From positions 1 through 64,000 of IMG/VR virus record IMGVR_UViG_3300024346_000039: a DNA stretch of 64,000 nucleotides. One strand, given 5' to 3'. Position numbers and translations under genes: made by a program. This DNA comes from a virus. The notes beneath the pieces are model-generated. The model was not told where the DNA came from, made no database searches, and saw only the letters and a list, made by a program, of their open reading frames with translations. Below are positions 1 through 5,792 of the stretch, piece by piece (positions within the stretch are counted from its first letter, which is position 1; each line of letters starts with the position of its first letter).

Positions 1-10
1 CATGAAAAGC

Positions 11-42
11 AAAAAAAAAAGAAACCCCCGATTTCTCGGGGG
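11..42 (-). terminator. Rho-independent terminator of the first minus-strand gene
   Basis: Read on the minus strand there is a 7 bp perfect stem (CCCCCGA at 25-31 against TCGGGGG at 36-42, 4 nt loop). It is followed by a long run of T, seen as the A run at 11-20 on the plus strand. It sits about 15 bp past the stop codon at 57, the classic intrinsic terminator layout. Confidence 0.88.
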
Positions 43-56
43 CTTCTTCACAACTT

Positions 57-281
57 TTAGAAGAAGAGTTCTTCTACTGCTGAAGAGGCTAGAAAGCGTA
101 ACTTTAGATTGAGGATACGGATTCCATATTCCTTTGCGAAGTTTTCTGCTTCTGCCTTTGTGTCTGCCTTGAATTGGTAAGCCTTGTTGCCTTCATAGAC
201 TGCCATAAAATGCTTCTTGCCGTTTGAGTTTGTGCCAGTCATTACTGCGATTAGTTCTGCGTCTGTTATTAGTTTAGACAT
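57..281 (-). CDS. Small hypothetical protein (74 aa), orphan early-type gene
   Basis: I do not recognise a family. The product is a small soluble protein with no membrane segment and no cysteines, and a basic, hydrophobic C-terminal half. The ATG at 281 is preceded by an AAAGGGA ribosome site. The gene is a stand-alone transcription unit with its own promoter (334-362) and terminator (11-42). Three further minus-strand genes to the right have the same organisation, which suggests small accessory or host-takeover proteins each expressed individually; that role is inference from architecture only. Confidence 0.75.
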   Translation of the reverse strand: MSKLITDAELIAVMTGTNSNGKKHFMAVYEGNKAYQFKADTKAEAENFAKEYGIRILNLKLRFLASSAVEELFF

Positions 282-333
282 TTGCTTCCCTTTGTTAGTT
301 GCCTTGCCCCCTGTGGCTTGGCTTCTTGGTCTA

Positions 334-362
334 AGTGTATCCGGTTAGATGGGTAGTTGCAA
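334..362 (-). promoter_or_regulatory. Promoter P1 for the 57-281 gene
   Basis: On the minus strand, -35 TTGCAA (357-362), 17 bp spacer, -10 TACACT (334-339). The predicted start is near 327, giving a leader of about 45 nt that holds the ribosome site. The same TTGCNN-17-TANNNT layout is found before the next three genes, which is the main support. Confidence 0.65.
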
Positions 363-394
363 GACCAAATGAAGAAATTGTTTAGATTTGCGGG

Positions 395-410
395 TGTGAG
401 TTACATCACA
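395..410. promoter_or_regulatory. CRP/GlxR-type operator palindrome O1
   Basis: TGTGA-GTTACA-TCACA is a perfect match to the CRP-family consensus TGTGA-N6-TCACA. Its centre is about 75 bp upstream of the predicted P1 start, close to a class I activator position. Two near-identical sites lie at equivalent positions upstream of P2 and P3. Confidence 0.7.
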
Positions 411-426
411 TTTTTCGGCGCTCGCA

Positions 427-442
427 AGTTTTTACTTTTTAC
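427..442. repeat. Direct repeat copy 1 in cassette boundary
   Basis: AGTTTTTACTTTTTAC is repeated exactly at 1091-1106. In both places it is followed by a TTTTATTTTTCC tract, a short GCAAAA stretch and the next terminator. This shows that the intergenic block was duplicated along with its gene cassette. Confidence 0.7.
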
Positions 443-461
443 GGGGTTTTTATTTTTCCAG

Positions 462-490
462 CAAAAAGAAACCCCCTCTTTCGAGGGGGC
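462..490 (-). terminator. Rho-independent terminator of the 505-879 gene
   Basis: Minus-strand stem of 7 bp (472-478 with 483-489, TTTC loop on plus), followed by a T-rich tract (A run at 463-467 on plus). It lies directly downstream of the stop codon at 505. Confidence 0.88.
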
Positions 491-504
491 TTCCTTTCCA
501 GACT

Positions 505-879
505 TTAGAAGTGTGGGTCGAAGTATTCCATTCGCACACCGACTAGGAGAACACCAGAATTAGTTGCGCCTTCACGCATATAGCGTCCGTCTTTGCGGAG
601 TGTGTAGCGTTCTTGCTTTGCATTTGGGTTTGTAGTGAATTCGTAATCTTGGCTCTCTGAATAGTAACCATTTGAATCCACACGCTTTGCGATATCGCGG
701 GTAGCAATTACTGCCTTTACTTGTCCAGCCTTCTTTCCTGTTTTGTAGGTTTCAATTCCTACAACTGTGTATGCAAGTCGGTCAGACCAGCCAATCTGTG
801 TTGCGCCCATACCGATTTCAATTTCGGTAAGGGACTTGCTGTTGCCAGCAAGTAGATTATGAAATGAGCCGTAAGACAT
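505..879 (-). CDS. Hypothetical protein (124 aa), orphan early-type gene
   Basis: Unrecognised soluble protein, beta-rich by eye, with no cysteines and no membrane segment. An in-frame GTG exists at 924, but it falls on the predicted transcription start of P2. The ATG at 879 has a strong AAGGGGAG ribosome site about 10 nt upstream, so I chose 879. The protein then begins MSYGSFHNLL. An in-frame ATG at 888 is too close to that site. The gene is flanked by its own promoter (932-960) and terminator (462-490). Confidence 0.75.
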   Translation of the reverse strand: MSYGSFHNLLAGNSKSLTEIEIGMGATQIGWSDRLAYTVVGIETYKTGKKAGQVKAVIATRDIAKRVDSNGYYSESQDYEFTTNPNAKQERYTLRKDGRYMREGATNSGVLLVGVRMEYFDPHF

Positions 880-931
880 TTCTATCATCTCCCCTTTGTA
901 TCCATCGCCCCTTGCGATTTCCACTACCTAA

Positions 932-960
932 ATAATAAGGGTTGGCTACGGATAACGCAA
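932..960 (-). promoter_or_regulatory. Promoter P2 for the 505-879 gene
   Basis: Minus strand: -35 TTGCGT (955-960), 17 bp spacer, -10 TATTAT (932-937), predicted start near 925. The sequence ACTTGCRYTATCCGTA overlapping the -35 is shared with P3. Confidence 0.7.
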
Positions 961-991
961 GTCCATTTGGCAAAAAAGGTTGGAAATGTCG

Positions 992-1007
992 TGTGATTTG
1001 CACCACA
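992..1007. promoter_or_regulatory. CRP/GlxR-type operator O2
   Basis: TGTGA-TTTGCA-CCACA differs from a perfect TGTGA-N6-TCACA palindrome at one base. Its centre is about 74 bp upstream of the predicted P2 start, the same place as O1 before P1 and O3 before P3. Confidence 0.65.
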
Positions 1008-1041
1008 CATTTGCACCCCTGCGGAAGTTGTTGAGAAGTGA

Positions 1042-1080
1042 AAGTTATCCACAGGTTTATCCACAGGGTGTGGATAACTT
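1042..1080. promoter_or_regulatory. Cluster of three DnaA boxes (candidate replication origin)
   Basis: Three perfect TTATCCACA nonamers lie within 33 bp: forward at 1045-1053 and 1057-1065, reverse at 1069-1077. The outer two form a 12 bp perfect inverted repeat (1042-1053 against 1069-1080) around the middle box. TTATCCACA is the strong bacterial DnaA box. No gene overlaps the site, which lies between the O2 operator and the next terminator. Whether it is an origin, a DnaA-titration site or a DnaA-regulated switch cannot be told from sequence. Confidence 0.8.
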
Positions 1081-1090
1081 TTCTTCTGGG

Positions 1091-1106
1091 AGTTTTTACT
1101 TTTTAC
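1091..1106. repeat. Direct repeat copy 2 in cassette boundary
   Basis: Exact 16 nt copy of 427-442, with similar sequence continuing to the terminator, so the two intergenic blocks share ancestry. Confidence 0.7.
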
Positions 1107-1127
1107 CCTTCTTTTATTTTTCCTGCA

Positions 1128-1152
1128 AAAGAAAACCCCCCTTGCGGGGGGC
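1128..1152 (-). terminator. Rho-independent terminator of the 1167-1388 gene
   Basis: Minus-strand stem of six G:C pairs (1136-1141 with 1146-1151, loop TTGC on plus), followed by a T-rich tract (A-rich at 1127-1135 on plus), just past the stop at 1167. Confidence 0.85.
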
Positions 1153-1166
1153 TTTCCTTTCCAGAC

Positions 1167-1388
1167 TTATTCTTCCCCGATTTGCTTCAGGAAGTCATTG
1201 ACAATATCTAGAGCCTTTTCACGACCCTTTAGACCCTTACCTGTGTCAATTCCTGTTAGACGCTTGAACGCCTTTAGGCTTGACTCTGCGGTAAGTTGCA
1301 TACGCAACTCTGTGCGGATTTCAAGTTCTAGACCCTGCTTCAATACGAAGAGTTGCATTGGGCTGACTTGGATTTCAACTGCGGACAT
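1167..1388 (-). CDS. Small hypothetical protein (73 aa), orphan early-type gene
   Basis: No family recognised. The sequence looks largely helical, with an acidic C-terminus ending GEE and no cysteines or membrane segments. The ATG at 1388 is preceded by an AAAGGGGG ribosome site. The gene has its own promoter P3, operator O3 and terminator, like its neighbours. Confidence 0.75.
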   Translation of the reverse strand: MSAVEIQVSPMQLFVLKQGLELEIRTELRMQLTAESSLKAFKRLTGIDTGKGLKGREKALDIVNDFLKQIGEE

Positions 1389-1415
1389 TTGGTTCCCCCT
1401 TTCTTTGTTAGCCTA

Positions 1416-1444
1416 AGCATATAATCTTTTTACGGATAGTGCAA
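1416..1444 (-). promoter_or_regulatory. Promoter P3 for the 1167-1388 gene
   Basis: Minus strand: -35 TTGCAC (1439-1444), 17 bp spacer, -10 TATGCT (1416-1421), predicted start near 1409. Confidence 0.7.
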
Positions 1445-1474
1445 GTTCATTGACGATTTTTCTTTCCTATTTCG

Positions 1475-1490
1475 TGTGAGTTGCACCACA
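1475..1490. promoter_or_regulatory. CRP/GlxR-type operator O3
   Basis: TGTGA-GTTGCA-CCACA, one base from a perfect CRP-type palindrome, centred about 74 bp upstream of the predicted P3 start. It abuts the next terminator with 3 bp between them. Confidence 0.65.
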
Positions 1491-1493
1491 TAG

Positions 1494-1520
1494 AAAAACC
1501 CCCCACATTTCTGCGGGGGG
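1494..1520 (-). terminator. Rho-independent terminator of the 1536-1790 gene
   Basis: Minus-strand stem of six G:C pairs plus two more across one mismatch (1499-1507 with 1512-1520), followed by five T, directly after the stop codon at 1536. Confidence 0.85.
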
Positions 1521-1535
1521 CTTCTCTTTAGTTCT

Positions 1536-1790
1536 TTAGGCTGATGTAGTCGCTAGGACTACGACCTCTTCTTCTTTGACCTCTGCGGGTGTTGGGTGAT
1601 TGAGGACGAGGTAAAGGATTTCCTCTGCACTCATTTCACGATGAGGTTCTCCGCGAGTTTCTTCTTGGATTTCTACCTTCTCGATAGGTGCGGTAGCACC
1701 TAGTAGAAGTTCTCTTACCTGCTCTTTTGTGTCAATGATGTAGCGGTAAGTAGTTCCCTTGATAGTAACTGCGGTTCCATATGCTGACAT
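1536..1790 (-). CDS. Small acidic hypothetical protein (84 aa), orphan early-type gene
   Basis: Unrecognised. The N-terminal half is a short beta-rich stretch (GTAVTIKGTTYRYIID) and the C-terminal half is strongly acidic, with an AEEILYLVLNH helix and an EVKEEEVVVL tail. The ATG at 1790 follows an AAGGGGAAAG ribosome site. It is the first leftward gene from the divergent control region and has its own promoter P4 and terminator. Confidence 0.75.
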   Translation of the reverse strand: MSAYGTAVTIKGTTYRYIIDTKEQVRELLLGATAPIEKVEIQEETRGEPHREMSAEEILYLVLNHPTPAEVKEEEVVVLATTSA

Positions 1791-1840
1791 TTTCTTTCCC
1801 CTTTTTTCTTTTTATTAAAGCCCTTTGCTTTAATGAGATA

Positions 1841-1869
1841 AAGGTATCTAACTCTTTGCGGTAATGCAA
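1841..1869 (-). promoter_or_regulatory. Promoter P4 for the 1536-1790 gene
   Basis: Minus strand: -35 TTGCAT (1864-1869), 17 bp spacer, -10 TACCTT (1841-1846). The -35 matches P1-P3 at the first four bases and the spacer is identical in length. Confidence 0.6.
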
Positions 1870-1881
1870 GTCCAAAAGGGT

Positions 1882-1897
1882 GTATGACTGGTCATAC
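1882..1897. promoter_or_regulatory. Palindromic operator O4
   Basis: GTATGAC-TG-GTCATAC is a perfect 7 bp inverted repeat, centred about 55 bp upstream of the predicted P4 start. It differs from the CRP-type sites before P1-P3, so a different regulator would be expected. Confidence 0.55.
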
Positions 1898-1901
1898 TTT
1901 T

Positions 1902-2190
1902 AAGCCTAGCCCCACTTAAGTTACTGACAAGTAGCGAAGTTATTAGATACCCCCACCCCCTTTCATTTCTAGACCTATACCCCCCTTTGCTAGTCCTAGA
2001 CAAGTCAAGACCTATTACATATATCTAGACCCCCCACCCCCCTGCTAGAAATAAATATCTAACTACCTTGCTTTAGATTCTTCACTAGACATCTTGGCAA
2101 GCCTTCACTTTGAGAAGTTGTTTATAGTTGCTAGACCTAAGCAAGCCTATTAGACGCAAGCCTAGACAAGTAAGCCTTGCCTTGAGCCAT
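1902..2190. repeat. Gene-free region with six CTAGAC repeats
   Basis: No open frame here looks genuine. CTAGAC occurs at 1969, 1996, 2025, 2085, 2131 and 2162, with a TTAGAC near 2150. AAGCCT occurs near 1902, 2098, 2143, 2159 and 2172. Two C-rich tracts of CCCCCACCCCC type lie near 1950 and 2031. The strand bias (C-rich, G-poor on plus) is strong. This could be an iteron-like replication or control region, or part of a non-coding RNA; sequence alone does not decide. Confidence 0.5.
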
Positions 2191-2254
2191 AGTTCATAAG
2201 AAAGTTGAGTCGCATTGACTCAAGTTTGTTGATACACATTACTTATATTAAAAA

Positions 2255-2349
2255 ATAACTTTTTGTTATATACATAAAATAAAATATATATGCCCTTGCC
2301 TTTTTATAACAAAAAGTTATAAGACAAGTTTTTGATAACAAAATGTTAT
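2255..2349. promoter_or_regulatory. Triple operator ATAAC-N5-GTTAT
   Basis: Three perfect palindromes of the form ATAAC-N5-GTTAT lie at 2255-2269, 2306-2320 (extended to 7 bp arms, 2304-2322) and 2335-2349. The surrounding sequence is very AT-rich and lies between the leftward and rightward transcription units. Three identical half-site pairs in 95 bp strongly suggest binding of a dimeric phage or host regulator. Confidence 0.65.
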
Positions 2350-2495
2350 TTTTCCGGAAACGATTTTGAAAAACCTCGAATATAAGCGCTTCCTTCTCAC
2401 AGGCCAAAAGCATTTAATGGAAAGGTTCATACTTTCGATGCTTTCGTCCAAGAATCTTGGCCTCAGTAGTGTCTGTACGGCTTTGAAAAATGCTG

Positions 2496-2510
2496 TACAA
2501 TAGAGCAATG
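2496..2510 (+). promoter_or_regulatory. -10 element and leaderless start of the rightward operon
   Basis: TACAAT (2496-2501) lies exactly 7 nt before the ATG at 2508, and no ribosome site precedes it, so the mRNA probably starts at the A of ATG. No good -35 is visible (CTGTAC at 2473-2478 is weak). A perfect palindrome CCAAGAATCTTGG (2448-2460) lies just upstream. Confidence 0.45.
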
Positions 2511-3008
2511 AAACAGAAGGTAAAACTCCCCGACGATGAGGTTAGGTTTATCTCTGCTCTTGACCCCGTTTTAGTTCCCTCCCGCCTTCGTGCACTGTGG
2601 GAAGCAGGTTGGTCTTTAGGAATTATTGCTTCTTCAATCAAACCAGCCAAGCCAAAATCAACTGTGCATTTCTGGGTAAAGAACGCTCCCTCTACAGAGC
2701 AGCGTCGCCAGATACCAATGCCACCACCAAAATCTCTTACAGTCTCTGCACCCCTCCTAGGAACCCCCAGAACTCGTTCTATCTCCCCTACGGTTCCTCC
2801 CGAACTGAGGCCACGCTTACAGGAACTCTCAGCGCTAGCAAAACGCTATCGCGCCAAGACTTCTGACGATAGCCCACTAGCCCAAGCAAATAGGGAACTA
2901 ACAGAACTATCGCTCACGCTCTATCACAGAGGGGTTCCTGCTGCTGATATTGCAGAAGCGGCTGGAGTTACCTATCGTGCAATGGCTCGGCGGTTGAGTA
3001 ATGGCTAG
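2508..3008 (+). CDS. Helix-turn-helix DNA-binding protein (166 aa), possible small terminase or regulator
   Basis: First gene of the structural operon. The N-terminal third has a helical segment (RALWEAGWSLGIIASSI) and the extreme C-terminus reads as a sigma-region-4-like helix-turn-helix (GVPAADIAEAAGVTYRAMAR). A Pro/Ser-rich linker joins them. An ATG at 2490 is also in frame, but the -10 element at 2496 would lie inside it, so 2508 is preferred. Being the first gene upstream of the portal suggests a small terminase subunit or an operon regulator. I saw no large terminase nearby, so both remain guesses. Confidence 0.65.
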   Translation: MKQKVKLPDDEVRFISALDPVLVPSRLRALWEAGWSLGIIASSIKPAKPKSTVHFWVKNAPSTEQRRQIPMPPPKSLTVSAPLLGTPRTRSISPTVPPELRPRLQELSALAKRYRAKTSDDSPLAQANRELTELSLTLYHRGVPAADIAEAAGVTYRAMARRLSNG

Positions 3009-3348
3009 GCTATACAAAACAGCATCTGGAACCTACTCCGAGTCTGAACTAGTTGTTGCCGTCTGGGTCAATCCAAATCGCAAAAAGGGACGCTCTCAGG
3101 CAAGACTTCTTGAAACACTTACAACAGATAATTCCAGTATCCCTATTGCATTTCCTTTAGAAACACTTCAGAGAATTCAATCGTGGATGTTCTGCCCTGT
3201 GGCTCACGACCCATCAGATTTAGACCTGTGGCTAGTTCTAGAGAATGGAGCAACTAGGGAGAAACCTTTGCTAGTCCCGCTGACAATTGCTAAAAAGGCT
3301 CTAGGCTGGCAAGATTTCCATATCCCTTCAGAATATACGGAGAAATAA
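3001..3348 (+). CDS. Hypothetical protein (115 aa)
   Basis: Unrecognised. It begins inside the previous gene (ATGGCTAG overlap of 8 nt), which implies translational coupling. The protein is mixed alpha/beta with basic residues near the N-terminus (NPNRKKGRSQARLLE), so nucleic-acid contact is possible but unproven. It sits in the pre-portal cluster. Confidence 0.7.
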   Translation: MARLYKTASGTYSESELVVAVWVNPNRKKGRSQARLLETLTTDNSSIPIAFPLETLQRIQSWMFCPVAHDPSDLDLWLVLENGATREKPLLVPLTIAKKALGWQDFHIPSEYTEK

Positions 3349-3716
3349 TGAAAGTTCAGGCAGACGTCTTTCCAGCAGTGATTGCTCTTGCCGAACCTGG
3401 CTCCCTCGAAGACTATATGGAGTTGACCCCAAAAGGTGCTGCTCCTGAAGGAACTCGGCGTCTAGACCGTTGCCGCGTTGTGGTTTTCAACGATATGTTA
3501 ATGGTTGCTATTGACTCTCCAGAAGGAGCAAAACTTGTTTTCCGTGAAGCGTGTCATTCCTATATTAAGGATGACAAGAAAATTCACAGGGTAATTACCG
3601 AGAGTGGAAAGATTGTTTCTTTCCGCAAAGACGACAACTGCGGCTGTGGCTCTAGACTCAGGACATGGAACCCTTATGGACACATACTGATGGCTACGGA
3701 CGGCGAAAATGACTGA
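3348..3716 (+). CDS. Hypothetical protein with CxC motif (122 aa)
   Basis: Start and previous stop overlap as TAATG, so translation is coupled. The C-terminal part contains a short cysteine motif, DNCGCGSRL, plus an upstream cysteine pair (C43 in LDRCRV and the C of REACHS), which might bind a metal. No family is recognised. It is part of the short genes leading into the portal. Confidence 0.7.
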   Translation: MKVQADVFPAVIALAEPGSLEDYMELTPKGAAPEGTRRLDRCRVVVFNDMLMVAIDSPEGAKLVFREACHSYIKDDKKIHRVITESGKIVSFRKDDNCGCGSRLRTWNPYGHILMATDGEND

Positions 3717-3999
3717 ACCACTTACCTTTGTAATAGCAGCGCTAGCCGTATATAGAGTCTCCAGATTTATTACTACAGATACGCTTTTTAACCCAATCCG
3801 AGATAGAATATGGAAGAGGTTTCCACCAGAGACTTCAAAGTTCGGATACTGGTTTACTTGCACTTGGTGTACGTCCATTTGGGTCGCATCACTATCTGAA
3901 ATATCCCGTATCATTAATCCCAGCATCACATTGGGCATCCAAACAGTGTTCGCACTGTCTGCCCTTGCGGGGCTGTTAACTGCATACGAGGAAAAGTAA
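3709..3999 (+). CDS. DUF1360-like small membrane protein (96 aa)
   Basis: The layout matches the DUF1360 family seen in Bacillus and phages: an N-terminal hydrophobic helix with the ALAVYRVSRFITTD signature, a middle P-L-R-D segment, then the FTCTWCTSIWVA cysteine-tryptophan motif, and a second hydrophobic helix near the C-terminus. It is probably inserted in the membrane; its function is unknown. It overlaps the previous gene by 8 nt and lies immediately before the portal. Confidence 0.75.
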   Translation: MTEPLTFVIAALAVYRVSRFITTDTLFNPIRDRIWKRFPPETSKFGYWFTCTWCTSIWVASLSEISRIINPSITLGIQTVFALSALAGLLTAYEEK

Positions 4000-4037
4000 T
4001 GTCCTTAGTATTCCGTAACAAAGACGAGGAGTTTTAA

Positions 4038-5792
4038 GTGGGCGTTTTTAAGCGCGATGAACAAGGCGAATCTGCCGAGGTTGTTCCTACTCCCGTCACC
4101 CCTAAAGCAAAGCCACAGAAGCGTACTAATAAATCAAAACAAACAGGTCGCTCTCGTCAAGTAGTTTTAAATCAAACACCAAAAGTAACTGGTGCAGCAT
4201 CAGTATTTTTATCTCAGCCAAACTCAGCACAGGCTGCTAACTATTCAACACCACGCACACTTACTGCCGCAGCAGCCCAAGTAAAGATTAATGACAAGGG
4301 CGAGTTCGAACAGTTTAAGCATCGTCGCACTGCTGCATCGTCAGCATGGCAAGCAGAGGCTTGGGAATATTACGACGCAATCGGTGAAATCAAATATGCA
4401 TTCAATTTAGTTGCATCTGTTGTATCTCGTATTCGTATCTACTCAGCAGTGATTGAGAATGCACACGAAACTCCAGTAGCAGTGAAATCATCTACACAGA
4501 TTGACCCACGCCTTGGTGCAGCAGCAGAGCGTGCGCTTGCACGACTTGACTCTGCATACGGCGGACAGGCTGGTCTTCTAAAAGATGCAGCACTTAATCT
4601 TTCAGTTGCTGGCGAATGTTATTTAGTTCAAATGCCAGAGCGCCCAGGTTCAGGATTGCCTGAGTCTTGGGACATTCGTTCCGTTGATGAAGTTATGGCA
4701 GATGCTCGTGGTGGGTTTAACATCATTGGTCGCCGTGAGCAATCATCTGGCGGACAAAATCAGAACAACGCAACAAATCGTCTTTCAAAGAATGCATTCG
4801 TAGGACGCATCTGGCGTTCACATCCACGCTACTCAGATGAAGCAGATTCATCACTTCGTGGTTTGCTTGATATGTGCGCTGAACTTCTTTTGCTTAACCG
4901 CACCTTCCGTGCAACAGCACGCTCTCGCCTAAACGCTGGAGCACTTTATCTTCCAGATGGTCTTTCAGTTGCTGCACAAGGCGACCCAGACCAGCCATAC
5001 GATTCAGATAACGAGTTGAATCCAAACTTTACTGCCGAGGAGGCAGAGGACGAGTTTGAAGAGCAGTTGATTGATGCGATGACAACTCCAATTCGTGATG
5101 AGGAGTCAGCATCAGCAGTTGTTCCACTTATTATTCGTGGTCCAGCAGAACTTGGCGACAAGATTAAGCAGTTTAAGTTCGAGCGTTCATTTGACCCATC
5201 ACTTGCAGAGCGTTCAGACCGCGTTCTAGAGCGCATCTTGCAGGGACTTGATGTTCCAAAGGATGTTGTAACAGGACTTGCAAATGTTAAGTATTCAAAC
5301 GCACTTCAGATTGATGAAGCGCTGTATAAGGCACACATTGAGCCAATGATGTTGCTTATCTGCGATGCTCTTACAGTTGTCTATCTTCGCCCATACCTCA
5401 TTGCACAGGGCTACAGCATCACCGATGTTGAGAAGATTGTTATTTGGTATGACCCATCAGCAGTTGCAACACGCAATGACCGTGCAGCAGATGCAGACTC
5501 AGGTCTTGACCGTGGTGCAATCTCATTAGATACATGGCGTCGTGCCCACGGCTTCTCGTCAGCAGATGCACCTACTTCAAATGAAATGGCGCTTCGTCTT
5601 TTGTCTGAGCGTGGAGCAATTACACCTGAACTTACTGAGGCAATGCTTCAAGCACTTGCTCCAGAGATTATGGATGCTGTTAAGCAAGCACAACAGGCTT
5701 CATCTGTCGCTCCTATTCCAGCAGATGTCCAACAAATTCTTGACCAAGCAACTAGCGGAGAAGCACCAGTTACAGAAGGGCAGGAGCAATAA
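4038..5792 (+). CDS. Portal protein (584 aa)
   Basis: The dodecameric portal forms the DNA channel at the capsid vertex and is where the packaging motor and the neck attach. Length, position and several stretches match actinophage portals: a variable Lys-rich N-terminus, WEYYDAIGEIKYAFNLVA, an acidic loop near residues 335-350, RSFDPSLAERSDRVLERIL-type stem helices, and an Ala/Gln-rich C-terminal helix. The start is GTG with a GAGGAG ribosome site 7 nt upstream. It overlaps the following gene by 1 nt (TAATG). Confidence 0.88.
   Translation: MGVFKRDEQGESAEVVPTPVTPKAKPQKRTNKSKQTGRSRQVVLNQTPKVTGAASVFLSQPNSAQAANYSTPRTLTAAAAQVKINDKGEFEQFKHRRTAASSAWQAEAWEYYDAIGEIKYAFNLVASVVSRIRIYSAVIENAHETPVAVKSSTQIDPRLGAAAERALARLDSAYGGQAGLLKDAALNLSVAGECYLVQMPERPGSGLPESWDIRSVDEVMADARGGFNIIGRREQSSGGQNQNNATNRLSKNAFVGRIWRSHPRYSDEADSSLRGLLDMCAELLLLNRTFRATARSRLNAGALYLPDGLSVAAQGDPDQPYDSDNELNPNFTAEEAEDEFEEQLIDAMTTPIRDEESASAVVPLIIRGPAELGDKIKQFKFERSFDPSLAERSDRVLERILQGLDVPKDVVTGLANVKYSNALQIDEALYKAHIEPMMLLICDALTVVYLRPYLIAQGYSITDVEKIVIWYDPSAVATRNDRAADADSGLDRGAISLDTWRRAHGFSSADAPTSNEMALRLLSERGAITPELTEAMLQALAPEIMDAVKQAQQASSVAPIPADVQQILDQATSGEAPVTEGQEQ

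Noticed and set aside
3999-4037. Twelve-codon frame (MSLVFRNKDEEF) between the DUF1360-like gene and the portal
   Set aside because: It overlaps the previous stop and ends right at the portal GTG, so it could act as a coupling leader, but there is no independent evidence and the sequence is explained by the portal ribosome site.
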